From Rhizomys pruinosus (Eukaryota > Chordata > Mammalia > Rodentia > Spalacidae), in NCBI GenBank assembly GCA_009823505.1, contig VZQC01010425.1, positions 1,139,559-1,203,558 of the forward strand: a DNA stretch of 64,000 bases, given 5' to 3'. Shown piece after piece: positions 11,335-20,714 of the stretch; position 1 is the first letter of the stretch; every line of letters starts with the position of its first letter. A program made the position numbers and the translations under genes. The notes below the pieces were generated by a model. It worked only from the letters and a program-made list of their open reading frames with translations. It did not search any database and was not told the DNA's origin.

Positions 11335-11855
11335 TTTCCCATTGCTGGCTGGGTTTTCTGTTCACTCACTGCTCCTTCTCTGGTTCTTCACAGGCTCCTC
11401 CTCTGGATACTGGGGCTCAGTCCCAACTGTTCTCATCTACATGCATTTTCTAAGTCTTGTCAAGCCCCATGGGTTTAAATAGTATGTGTAAGGCAACAAT
11501 GCACCAAATTTGTATCTTCGGTCTTGATCCGTCATAGAAACTCAATGCTTATGTGTCTGATATCTCATCTGGTGGAAGAAACTAATATTCTTTTGTAGCC
11601 AGAGTACATTTTGGGATGATAGCTGAATGGAGATGGAGCCATCCGCTGCCGGTTGTCACCAAGAGCCTTGTATCCCCAAAGGAGTTGGGACGGATATGTC
11701 TAAAATACCTACTTGATTCTACTTTGTGGCTATCAGCTAAGCCAAGGCCACCTTCGGCAACACTAATATAATATATCCCTACTTCTACCTTTTATAATCC
11801 ATTCTCTGGAGCTACCAGTATGGTCTTTCTAAAACACAAATTCTGGCTGCTTAAA
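11335..11855. other. unique sequence, no gene seen
   Basis: No repeat or coding feature recognised. Confidence 0.4.
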
Positions 11856-11857
11856 AC

Positions 11858-11945
11858 TTTATTTTTGAGACAGAGTCTTACTATGTTTCCAAGGCTAGCA
11901 TGAAGCTCACCATGCTAGCCTGGAAGTTTCTGATCCTTCTGCCAA
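11858..11945 (-). mobile_element. B1 fragment
   Basis: 'ttatttttgagacagagtcttactatgtttccaaggctagcatgaagctca' is an old antisense B1 3' half. Confidence 0.7.
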
Positions 11946-11954
11946 AAGATGACA

Positions 11955-11956
<2 letters not shown>

Positions 11957-11998
<42 letters not shown>
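11957..11998. repeat. (TA)n microsatellite
   Basis: About 18-20 TA units with one TG interruption near the end. Confidence 0.95.
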
Positions 11999-11999
<1 letters not shown>

Positions 12000-12039
12000 A
12001 AAATCACCATGTTCAGCAACTTGAATATTTTAAGGTACT

Positions 12040-12205
12040 TTTCTTTTTCTTTTTTGAACATTTTTATTTTTTATTTTTTTTATTGATGCGTTGTGTATTT
12101 CATACATCATTTTCCAATTCAGTTCAGGCATATTTCCCTTTCCCTTCCCCCCCATCCCATCCCACCCCATCCCAGATCATACATTCTGCCATAACTGTCC
12201 TGCAT
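12040..12205 (-). mobile_element. probable L1 3'-end fragment
   Basis: A T-rich start (the poly-A tail in antisense) leads into 'tttccctttcccttccccccc atcccatcccacc' and 'catacattctgcc'. The layout and the last bases resemble the short fragment at 39681-39777 (poly-T, then CCCCCCCATCCCCCCACCCC, then TCATGCGTTCTGCC), so both are probably 3' ends of the same LINE-1 subfamily. The subfamily cannot be named. Confidence 0.55.
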
Positions 12206-12317
12206 CTTTCTCTCAGTTTTTTTTTTCATTTTTTAGCAATAAGTGATAATTTATGAGTACAAGCATCCCTCATGTAAAACCAATTTGCAGGCTGTTGTGC
12301 CCAAACCCCCACAGCCC

Positions 12318-12392
12318 CATGAGGCAGGGTCTCACTATGTAGTGCTGGCTGGCCTGGAGCTTGCTATAAAGGTGCACGCCACCACACCCAGC
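12318..12392 (-). mobile_element. B1 fragment with internal loss
   Basis: 'gaggcagggtctcactatgtagtgctggctggcctggagcttg' then 'aaggtgcacgccaccacacccagct'. The middle of the B1 is missing. Confidence 0.7.
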
Positions 12393-12678
12393 TCCTTTAA
12401 TGGCTTCTTAACACACTCAGATCTCAAACTCTTAGCCAAGTATGGTGGTCCAGGCAGAGGTCCAGGCCACACTCATTTACTGGGAAGACTCTGTATGATA
12501 CAAACAAGCAAATGACCTTCAAACTCCCATGATTTACACAGCTTCCCATATGGTCCTTATTTGTCGCTCCAGCCTCAGGTCTCTCCCCTTTTCTCCCATA
12601 TGCCTACTTCTGCCCTAGTATCCTTCTGTCTCCATCCTTTCTCCCTTAAGCCTTTCCTGGATCCTCAAAGCCTTTCCC
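12393..12678. other. unique sequence
   Basis: CT-rich toward the right end. No gene or repeat recognised. Confidence 0.4.
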
Positions 12679-12767
12679 GGAGGCTCACGTGGCGGCCTCT
12701 TTGTTGTCAGTTAGGCGTCAGTCCTCATTGATGCCTTCTCTGGCTACTGGCTCTAACACAGCCCCTC
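12679..12767 (+). repeat. local duplication, copy 2
   Basis: Direct-orientation partner of 11248-11334, about 1.4 kb away, with roughly 93% identity by eye. It keeps the block from GTCAGTTAGGCG to CAGCCCCTC with few changes. Confidence 0.88.
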
Positions 12768-12784
12768 CAGCATCATGATCACAT

Positions 12785-12965
12785 AAGCCTGATTTATTTT
12801 CTTCATCATTATCCCCCAACCTGGGCTTATCCTGTAAGTTTATGGTTTGCTTGTTGATCATCTACCCCTTGCACTTGTCAGATGATAAGGCCTGTGAGAA
12901 TTGTTCATTGCTCTGCCTCCAGGATCTCAGGACAGTCCTCTAAGTATGCATTGAAGGAACGAACA
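12785..12965 (+). repeat. L2 LINE 3' fragment
   Basis: 'ataaggcctgtgagaattgttcattgctctgcctccaggatctcaggacagtcctctaagtatgcattgaaggaacg' follows the L2 3' end (actgtgagctcc ... tctgtatccccagcacctag ... gtgctcaataaatgtttgttgaatga). Confidence 0.6.
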
Positions 12966-13930
12966 TGCACATGTGTGTCTTAACTCACCTGTCTAAGAGA
13001 GGGGCCTCTCCAGTGTGCAGAGGACCTTTGACAGGCACATATATGACTGGAACATAGTACTTGTCTGCATGCAAGACGGAGGAGTGGCTGGGGCACAGGG
13101 CTTTAACAGCCCTGGGAAGCCAGTGCTGGGCGGGCCAGACAGGCAGCCGAGGGAGTCTGCTTCCCCTCTATTGATTGCATTAATGCCAGGGATTTGGAGT
13201 GAGGCAGGTTGGGTAACGGGTGGTAATTCAGTCCAGGTTTCCAACACATTCTCTGCTGAGAACCAGCATGGGGAAGGATGAGAAAGACAGATGGGGAGAG
13301 AGACCGGCGTCCCCCAGAGCTTTACAAGGGTGATCTCTGGGCAGCAGGACTGATAGCAGCAAGCTTGCCAGAGAGTTCTCTTGCTCAGAGCGTTCCTGTC
13401 TGGGCCTGGGGTGTCTGGAATGGGAGACCTCTTCTTGTAGCTGTCACCTTTCCTTTCCCAGGAATAGGCTTTGCTGAGGGGAATGAGTGAAGGCTGGAGA
13501 CAGACTGTGCCACTTTCTTGTGTAAAGTGGCTGTCAGCTGCTAACACATAGTAGGTACCCAGTTGGGTTGGAGGACTTGAGCCTCATAAGGCCATTTTTG
13601 CCTCTTCCAAGTGTTTTCAGCTTTGAGTAAACATTTCTTCTTCAATCTGGCTTTAGTTTGAGAATAATATAATTTCACAAATGTATAGCTGGGATGTAGT
13701 TTCTGGTCAGAGTGGGTCACAAGCTGAATGTGTGCCATCAGCTTGAAGTATGATCAAAATCTGAGCTCTGTGACTACCTATAGTAAAGTGCTGTGACTAG
13801 CTATTGCAAAGTAAGAATGCAGTAAGTCCTCTCTCCATTACGGGACACTGAGGTGCAGGCACGTGCCAGGGGAGAGCAAGTACGGGAAGAACAGATGGGG
13901 GAGTCCAAATATCCAGGCTGGAACTGTGGC
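12966..13930. other. unique sequence, no gene seen
   Basis: A 184-codon minus-strand open frame (12993-13547) overlaps open frames on the plus strand and shows no domain or plausible splice structure. The segment near 13170-13195 (TATTGATTGCATTAATGCC) is AT-rich and homeobox-like. Otherwise plain. Confidence 0.4.
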
Positions 13931-13937
13931 TTCACTC

Positions 13938-14070
13938 TTTAGCTTTGGGACAGTTGTCATTTTGCACTTCCATGCGTCAGTTTCCTCAGCATGTACAATG
14001 AACATAACACTAAAATAATAGGACAGAAGGCATGAAAGTGACTGGCAATAGCAGGTGCTCAGAGGATAGG
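13938..14070 (+). repeat. MIR SINE
   Basis: 'gacagttgtcattttgcacttccatgcgtcagtttcctcagcatgtacaatg' and a later 'tggcaatagcaggtgctcagagg' match the sense MIR order. Confidence 0.65.
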
Positions 14071-14091
14071 GGTGTCCATCCACCCCTACAT

Positions 14092-14255
14092 TTTATTTTA
14101 TTTTTTAATTTTTTGGTCTTTTCGAGACAGGGTCTCCCTGTAGCCCCAGCTGTCCTGGAACTCACTCTGTAGACCAGGCTGGCTTTGAACTCACAAACAT
14201 CTGCCTACCTCTGCCTCCCAAGTGCTAGGATTAAAGGGGTGTGCCACCATGCCCC
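14092..14255 (-). mobile_element. B1 SINE
   Basis: Antisense B1 with T-rich tail, 'ggtcttttcgagacagggtctccctgtagccccagctgtcctggaactcactctgtagaccaggctggc' and 'gtgctaggattaaagg...ccaccatgcccc'. Full length and well preserved. Confidence 0.95.
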
Positions 14256-15574
14256 ACCCCTACATTTTACATGAGCCTCATGGAATGGAGAACGAAATTT
14301 GTGGCCGAACTTGGGAGCATTTGGATCTCCAGCAAAAAGGGTAGAAAGACCTAGGGTGAGCATACCTGTTAAAGCAGAGTAGAGTTGAACTCGGGAAACA
14401 AGGGGATGTTCAGGCAAAGGTAGGGGAACCAGAGGTTCGTGAAGGGGATAAGACTGCCCCAAGGTCATGGTTTCTGGCTGAGGCAGCACTAGAATCCAGA
14501 CCACCTGTCTTCCCACTTACGCTTACTGGAGAACCAGTCTGCTGCTGCGCATCTATGCCAGATGGCTAGGACCCCCAAGGGTCATGGGGATCATGATCCT
14601 GAAGGTGTGACATAGAGAACACCTTGCTGACTTTAATCTTGAAGGAGGAAGCCTCTGTCCCCAGTTGCTGCTGTGGAAGCGAGAGCTCAAGACCTTCCCG
14701 GAGAGCAGGCGCTGGCCTCCCTGCTTTCATCCAGATTGCTGATGTTTCCTGGGCACTACTACCTCCTCCAGGTGCCCCCTCCTTGGCCCCAGAGCCTGGG
14801 GAGGGGGAGACCAGGGTGACAGCTGCTGGGCCATGGGCTGGCCGACGCCAGTGTGGGGGCGGGAGTGGGGGGTCAGGCTCGGAGAGGGCCAGCGGGCAGG
14901 AGCATGGAGAGGAAGTTCACAGTCTGCGGCAAATGGATTTCAAGGCCCTGTTAAGTGGAAAAGCCTCCAGGAACGTGGCAGAGAAAGGCCCCTGTCTTTG
15001 GAGAGGGGCTGAGGGGCCGGCTGGGGTGTCTTGGCAGGGGAAGCTGAGCTGCATGCCTTGTGCGAGCTGGGAGTGGGGGCGGTGGATAGTGCTGCAGACT
15101 GGGGCTGGGCAGTCCCTGAGCGAGGCTGGGCCTGGGGATTGCTCTCTGTTTGCGAGTGGGCCCAAGCCTCAATGCTAGCTCTGGAATTCTGGGACCCCAG
15201 GAGTCAGGTTAGCTGCTAAGGTGCTTCGTGAACACCAGGTTCACCAGGTACAAGACTGACTGTAACCCTAGTTCATTAGGTCCACCTCTCTTTTATGAGG
15301 GTGAGTCCCAGGAGATGTAGAGGTAGCTTCACCACACTTCCTGCTTTTCTAGAGCTAGCAATCTATCAGGATGATCATCATCTTTACAGATAGTGGTCTT
15401 TGCAATATGCAAGACCCTTGCCTATCCATGCCCATATTGCAAGTCTGCAAAGGGAAATGTTTGCCCCAGTCACAGGAGACGTATGCTTTGCTTTCCCAGG
15501 CATCTCACAGGCCTAAAGCCTCCCCTGGCCCTAGGTTTCTCTGCTGTTGTTTCATTGTTTCTTTTTTATACTGT
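14256..15574. other. unique sequence with GC-rich core
   Basis: At 14680-15180 GC rises and a 184-codon plus-strand frame (14624-15178) stays open, but two minus-strand frames are open over the same bases. There is no domain and composition alone explains it. A few CpGs cluster at 14835-14900 (GGCCGACGCCAG, GGGGGCGGGAG, GCTCGGAG), far too few for a CpG island. Confidence 0.45.
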
Positions 15575-15940
15575 TCAGTTGATGTTGTTTTGAGACAAAC
15601 TGTTCTTTTTTTTTTTTAATTTTTATTTATTTCTATATGTGTATGAATGCATTGTCTGCATGCAAGTCTGTGCACCCGTGACGTGCAATGCCGCGGAGGT
15701 CAGAAGAGGGCGTCGGACTCCCCTGGAACTGGAGTTCTCCTGGAATTGGAGTTTCAGACGGCTCTCGGCCGCCATGTGGGTGCTGGGGATCGAACCCGGG
15801 TCCTCTGCAAGAGCGGTCAGCGCTCTTAACCGCTAGGCCATCGCTCCAGCCCGAGACAAACTGTTCTTAAACTCATCTTGCCTTAGCCTTCTGAGTGCTG
15901 AGATTGCAAGTGTAAGCCATCACTCCCACCTAAATTTTCC
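15575..15940 (-). mobile_element. old B1 split by a B2
   Basis: An old antisense B1 starts at about 15575 (gttgttttgagacaaactg), is interrupted by the B2 at 15608-15852, and resumes at 15853 (gagacaaactgttcttaaactcatcttgccttagccttctgagtgctgag). The B1 is therefore the older element. Confidence 0.8.
15608..15852 (-). mobile_element. B2 SINE, long form, young
   Basis: Antisense B2, CpG-rich (CCGCGG, GTCGG, CTCTCGGCCGCC). The 16-bp direct repeat GAGACAAACTGTTCTT flanks it (15592-15607 and 15853-15868). It carries the 17-bp internal tandem duplication. The intact duplication and retained CpGs mark a recent insertion. Confidence 0.97.
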
Positions 15941-16300
15941 ATTCTTCTAGGTGGCTCCTCTCAAAGGGATGTGCTGTGTGAGACGTCTTAGGCCTATACC
16001 TTAGCCTGGGCAGGGCAAGCATTCTCTTGGTCAACAATAATGTCTAGCTGACCCATCTTTGAGCTGGCCACTCTATGGCTACTCATGTGGTTCTTTCTCT
16101 CCATTGCCCTCAGTTACTTTGGCACACCTCTCAGTCCTGAAAGGAGTCAATAAAGAAGAGCTGTGAGACAGACAGGCAGAGACCTGGCCCATGCGGGTGG
16201 CTGAGCAGCAGAGGAGGAGCCTCGGGGCCCCTTTCCCAGCCAGGCCCCCTGCCCTTTGCCTGGCCTGGCCCCAGGCACAGGGCCCAGCCAGCTGTCCCAG
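15941..16300. other. unique sequence
   Basis: No recognised feature; GC rises towards 16200-16300 (CCCAGCCAGGCCCCC). Confidence 0.4.
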
Positions 16301-16304
16301 GGCG

Positions 16305-16380
16305 GGCAGGCTAGCTGCATTAGCAAATGTGTTTGCGGTTATGGGCTGCTCCCGAAAGCAGAGAAGCATTGCACTAGGGG
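16305..16380. other. possible conserved non-coding block
   Basis: 'gcaggctagctgcattagcaaatgtgtttgcggttatggg' followed by 'ctcccgaaagcagagaagcattgcac'. Repeat-free, with CpGs inside AT-containing sequence, unlike its flanks. Homeobox/POU-like cores (GCATTAGCAAATG) are visible. Conservation is inferred. Confidence 0.3.
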
Positions 16381-17148
16381 GTAGGGATTGAAGACAGACC
16401 AGGCTCTGGTTCCCAGCCCTAGCCAGGGAAATCAGAACCAGGCTGGACTTCTGGCCCCTCCTCTATGCTTGACCCCCTCCTCTTCTCCTGCATAGCCTTG
16501 GAGGAGGCTAGGGGAAGCTCTGCCCGAGCAGCGGGCCACTCAGGCAGGGTTGCCTCTGCGTATTAATGGTAGAGGTCAGGAGTGAGCTAAGGGGTGGAGA
16601 TGGATGATATTCCTACGTGTACTCTCCTACTCTAAATCACTCTGTCCCCCCTCCTCCCACCGAGAGGGCCAAAGCAACAGAAGACAAACCTCAGGCCTGT
16701 GCTGCTTGTAATCCGGCCTGCAAAACCCATCCAAGCTGCAAAAAGAGAAGATCTTCCTGGTCCACCTTTCCTTCCTCCAATGTAGCCAGGGCTGGCAGGA
16801 AGGATGCCAGTAGCCTTGATGTCTGCCAGGAGCCTGCTAGAAGCTGGCCTCTCAGACTTCCCTCAGAGCCCAGTCAACCTGCAGGAGTGGGGCTGGAAGG
16901 AATGAAAGGCAGGAAGGAACTTGGGGGAAAGGGCAGGCAGACCACGCTGGTGGAGCAGGAGCCCTGCAGTACAGTAATTCTGAGATGCTAGTTTTCATGA
17001 AGATAAAAGTAAAAGATGACAGTAATAATAGCTATCTGTTCCCCCACACTGGTAGGTACCCCACATTGAGGGTGGAGAACTGAGGCTCCCACAGATGAAG
17101 TCCTTAAGGAAGGCTAGTTTCTGGTAAAGAGCAGAGAGAACCCAGCCT
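16381..17148. other. unique sequence, no gene seen
   Basis: A 124-codon plus-strand frame (16617-16991) lacks any domain. Nothing else recognised. Confidence 0.4.
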
Positions 17149-17149
17149 T

Positions 17150-17169
17150 TTATTTTTCATTTTATTCAT

Positions 17170-17208
<39 letters not shown>

Positions 17209-17212
17209 TTTT
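17150..17212. repeat. (TTTA)n tail repeat
   Basis: About 12 TTTA units abutting the B1. Likely grown from the B1 A-rich tail. Confidence 0.93.
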
Positions 17213-17356
17213 TGGTCTTTTCAAGACAGGGTGTCCCTATAGTCCCAGTTGTCCTGGAACTCATTCTGTAAACCAGGCTGGCCTTGAACTCACAAAGATC
17301 CACCTGCCTCTGCCTCCCAAGTGCTAGGATTAAAGGTATGCACCACCACGCCTGGC
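17213..17356 (-). mobile_element. B1 SINE
   Basis: 'ggtcttttcaagacagggtgtccctatagtcccagttgtcctggaactcattctgtaaaccaggctgg ... caccaccacgcctggcc'. Full-length antisense B1. Confidence 0.95.
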
Positions 17357-17573
17357 CTCATTTTATTTTATTTTTTATTTTATGTATGTGTTTTGCCTGC
17401 ATGTATGTAAGTGCATTCAGGTGTGCAATGACAGTGGATGCCAGAAGAGGGTATCAGATCCTCTGGAACTGGAGTTGTAGAGTTGTTAGTCATCATGTGG
17501 GTGCTGGGAACTGACCCAGGTCTTCTGCAAGAGCAGCCAGTGCTTTTAATCACTGAACCATCTCTCCAGCCCC
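17357..17573 (-). mobile_element. B2/B3-family SINE, older
   Basis: 'gaagagggtatcagatcctctggaactggagttgtagagttgttagtcatcatgtgggtgctgggaactgacccaggtcttctgcaagagcagccag ... ccatctctccagccc'. Diverged from the young copies (GTTGTTAG in place of GGTTCTTAG), so it is an older subfamily, perhaps B3. Confidence 0.9.
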
Positions 17574-18184
17574 AAGAAACGGCTCCCATCCCTAGGGGAA
17601 GGGCCTGCATGGGGCTGGCAGGAGGAAACACGGGTGGAGGATGTCCCACAGTTTAGGCTTGTTGGCACTACCTTTGGAACTCACTCATGGGTTGTGTCCC
17701 TCTGGGATGCTGCTTTCTCCCTTGTCTGCTTGGCCCTCTTTTCTGAATCCTTCCAGAACCAGCTTGAAAGTCTGGGTTCCCCTCTTACAGGTGTGGCTGG
17801 CTCTGTCATGGCCCCACGACTCCATTCCTGTCCCTGCCTTGTTTGGGGATGTGTCCTCTGTTCCCCCAGATCCTTAACAATCAGAGGTCCAGGAAGCCTC
17901 TTGATCATTGTCAGCCCCCTCCTTTCTCCTACAGCCAGAATGAGCTTTCTTTGTCTAAAGCACAGGGCTGGTTGTAAGCACAGGCTTGTCAGACAGAACA
18001 GGATTCAAAAGTGACGCAGGCCACCATAGACTGGAAGCTGTGTGTGATGGGAGCCCACGTCTGCTATGTTCATTGCTGCTGAAGCCACCAGCCCTGGGCC
18101 TGGCAGAGATACCCGACTGGGCAAGTTCTGGGAATAGGATCCCTTCAGTTTGGCTCACAGGGCTGGAGTAATCTAAAAGTAGGG
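17574..18184. other. unique sequence, no gene seen
   Basis: Frames open on both strands over 17634-18014 with no domain. Nothing supports a gene. Confidence 0.4.
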
Positions 18185-18185
18185 A

Positions 18186-18356
18186 GTCCAGGTGGGCATG
18201 GTGGTATAAAACTGACATCCCAGAACACTAAAGAAGAAGGATGTAGAGTTCGAGGCCAGCCTGGGCTACTGAGTGAAATCCTGTCTCCAAAACCAAAATT
18301 GAGGCCTGGTGTAGTGATGCATGCATTTAAGCCCAGCACTTGGGAGACAGCAGCCA
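18186..18356 (+). mobile_element. two tandem B1 fragments
   Basis: First a near-complete old B1 (gtgggcatggtggtataaaactgacatccc ... gagttcgaggccagcctgggctactgagtgaaatcctgtctcc). At about 18301 a second B1 5' part follows directly (gaggcctggtgtagtgatgcatgcatttaagcccagcacttgggag). The second insertion used the A-rich tail of the first. Confidence 0.8.
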
Positions 18357-19449
18357 CTCAGAGGGCTTGATTCTTAGAGTGAATGTAGAAGGTCAAGTGG
18401 AGGGCTACCTTTGGAGTCTTGGCTATGGCTTTGAGCCTGGACCTGGAAGACCTCACTCTATCCCATCCAGAGCCCCTCCACCCACCTGCCTGGCTAGCTG
18501 CTTTTGCAGGTCTAGCCTTCTTCCGGTAGTGGGAGATGCCTATAGCCCCTGAAGGAAGCTGACAGCAGCTCAAGGAATGAGTCTCTTATCTGTGTTTCAT
18601 GTGGGCCTTGGGGCCTGTGTCCTGCATGCTATGGGGCTTCTAGGCTAGGGTGGGAAGAAGCAGAAAAGGGGGTGGGGCATCTGACTTAGGAACACTGTCC
18701 TCTCCAGTGCTAAACAGTGCCCTTTGCCAAGCACTTACTCTCATCTGCCCAGCACCCACTCCTATACGAGAGGCTGAAGCCCAGTGGGGTAGGGGCCTTC
18801 CTTGAGGCTACTGTTTGAAGAAGCAGCCATGTTAAGATTTCAACCCAGTTGTGTTAGAGTCAGCACTGTATGCTTCTGCTTTTCTCTGCTGCCTCTAAGG
18901 AGCCAAAAGGAAAGCGGCCAGCTGTACCAGGTGCTGGGAGTTGGCCTCTCACCTGGGAACAAGAATGCAAGTAGCACAGCCCTCAGAAAGACCGAGGAGG
19001 GGAGGAGAAGTGGGAGAAGGTGCAGAAACAGTAGATGGATTGGAGTGGGTTCAGAGGCACGCAATGAAAATGATTAAGAGAAGAGAGGGATTAATTTATA
19101 AAACGAGATTAGAAGAACAGGACTGCCCCGCTTGGCTAAGGGACAGCTCACAGGCGGGTGGGTGTCAGGAAGGATGGTGGCTGGCTGGGGGAGCCCAGTG
19201 TCTAAAAGGGGCCCACCAGTTCCAGAGTCCGGGTTGCCTGGTTGCGACCAGGATGACCTTGAAGGTCTCCGAAGGGTCAGCAGCCGCAGTGACCCAGGCA
19301 GTCCGAGAGGCCCCTCTGGCCTTCCCCCCTGGTGCTGTGGAAAACAGGAAGAGGCACTGAAGCAGCTCGCAGAAGCTCATAAAGATACTTCACAGTGGCT
19401 GAGTGCAGGGAGGGTTTTCTTCCAGCGTAGAGGGAGGAACGGAAAGAAG
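18357..19449. other. unique sequence, no gene seen
   Basis: Open frames up to 173 codons (19132-19653 plus) run across the hairpin at 19450 and have mutually overlapping rivals. No domain, no convincing splice pair. Confidence 0.4.
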
Positions 19450-19493
19450 CTCAGGGAGGAGAATGACCTGGCCTGGTCATTCTCCTCCCTGAG
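19450..19493. repeat. perfect 19-bp inverted repeat (hairpin)
   Basis: The left arm CTCAGGGAGGAGAATGACC (19450-19468) and right arm GGTCATTCTCCTCCCTGAG (19475-19493) are exact reverse complements around a 6-nt TGGCCT loop. It is not part of a recognised repeat. It could form a stable RNA stem if transcribed or a short cruciform in DNA. Confidence 0.97.
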
Positions 19494-19900
19494 GAAACAA
19501 GATCCTAAGTGGGAGCTCAGCCCCAGCACAACCCCCAGTGATTCCCCTGCTCCTGTTCCTCCAGGACAGGATGACAACCATCTCCTTACTTCCTCCATCA
19601 TGCACTGGGAGGCACATCTACAGATTTCACTGGCCATTTATTTTGGGTTGTAATCATTACACTCTGTGGAAGTTCTTTCTTGTATCTAAGCACAATCCTT
19701 CCTGCTGCCTTTCTACCTCTGTCACAAAAGAAAGGGAGAGAGAGAGAGTAGACATAGAAGGAGACAGAAGGAGGAAGAGGATGAGGACAAGACAAGGAAG
19801 AAAAAAAGAATGTGTCAGGGATTTGCTAGCCATTTTTTCACATTTCAAGAGAACAAAAAAGATTTCGATGTCATTTAAACCTAATGATTATTTTATAATT
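19494..19900. other. unique sequence with a purine-rich patch
   Basis: GA-rich 19725-19810 (gaaagggagagagagagag ... ggaggaagaggatgagg). No gene. Confidence 0.4.
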
Positions 19901-19904
19901 TAGA

Positions 19905-20030
19905 TCTTGGTCTCCAATTTTACAGATGTGAAACTAAGTTTCAGTAGAAGAGGGTGATGATTAGACCAAGACCCAGCAAGTGAGTGATAAAGCTCAAATC
20001 TCAGTTCAACTGGGCATCCCAAGCCATAAT
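19905..20030 (-). repeat. MIR SINE
   Basis: 'caattttacagatgtgaaactaagtttcag ... agaccaagacccagcaagtgagtgataaagctcaaatctcag' is an antisense MIR. Confidence 0.85.
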
Positions 20031-20249
20031 CCCATATGTCTAGTGGCCACGTGCTGACCATCCATGCAGATGGAAATTGGGGGCTTCAGGGACTCAGCAT
20101 TTGGGGAAGAAAACCTGCTGCATGTGTCAAAAGAATCTGAGGAATCAGCTGTTGAGGAGAAAGGGGAGAGAGGGACAAGCCCGGGGGGGCTTTAGGTCCC
20201 AGGGCTTGGTGCTGGGTGCAGATGCTCCCAGGGGCCTGGTGAGCTCCAG
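20031..20249. other. unique sequence
   Basis: Nothing recognised; a G run at 20182-20189. Confidence 0.4.
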
Positions 20250-20330
20250 AAGATATATATCTATATATCTATCTATCTATATATATATATATATATATAG
20301 ATAGATAGATATATAGATATATAGATATCA
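20250..20330. repeat. AT-rich palindrome of TATC/TA repeats
   Basis: Units run ATATCTATATATCTATC..., then (TA)n, then the mirror ...GATAGATATATAGATAT. The two arms are reverse complements over roughly 30 bp each, so this is both a microsatellite and a long inverted repeat. Confidence 0.92.
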
Positions 20331-20659
20331 CCTCCCACTGCCATGTCATATCCACAGTCAAGGACCTATGACTGCAAGAAGGCCTGTGTGCCCCCAGAGT
20401 TGGAAACTGGCTCTCCTGTGGGGGCCATGGCATCTGAGCCATGCCTCCAAGGTGCTGCTTGGGTGAGCTTTCAGGCCTGCAGGCTGCCTGGTGATCAGAG
20501 AGCCTGAGGCTGGGAAGGAGAGGTGAGGTGGAGAGGCCACGAGGAGTGGTTTTCTTGCTTTCATTTTTTTTTTCTTTCATTTTTTTCTCAGGCAGAAATG
20601 AGCTCATGTTTTGTCTAATCTAAATTCTGTCAAGCAAGCGAAAAGGAGAGAGACAGACA
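20331..20659. other. unique sequence
   Basis: Two short T-rich runs near 20565-20590. No gene recognised. Confidence 0.4.
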
Positions 20660-20666
20660 CACACAG

Positions 20667-20706
<40 letters not shown>
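20660..20706. repeat. (GA)n microsatellite
   Basis: About 20 GA units after 'cacacagagcgag'. It causes an Arg-Glu run in an overlapping frame. Confidence 0.95.

Positions 20707-20714
<8 letters not shown>

Noticed and set aside
12993..13547. 184-codon minus-strand open frame
   Set aside because: No domain, competing plus-strand frames, no splice evidence.
14835..14900. possible CpG island promoter
   Set aside because: Only a handful of CpGs in under 100 bp; no sustained CpG density, TATA box or recognisable first exon.
14624..15178. 184-codon open frame in a GC-rich stretch
   Set aside because: Two opposite-strand frames are also open here and composition explains the lack of stops. No family recognised.
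20250..20330. regular repeat units resembling a CRISPR-like array
   Set aside because: Units are simple TA/TATC microsatellite with no spacers, and the genome is a rodent one.
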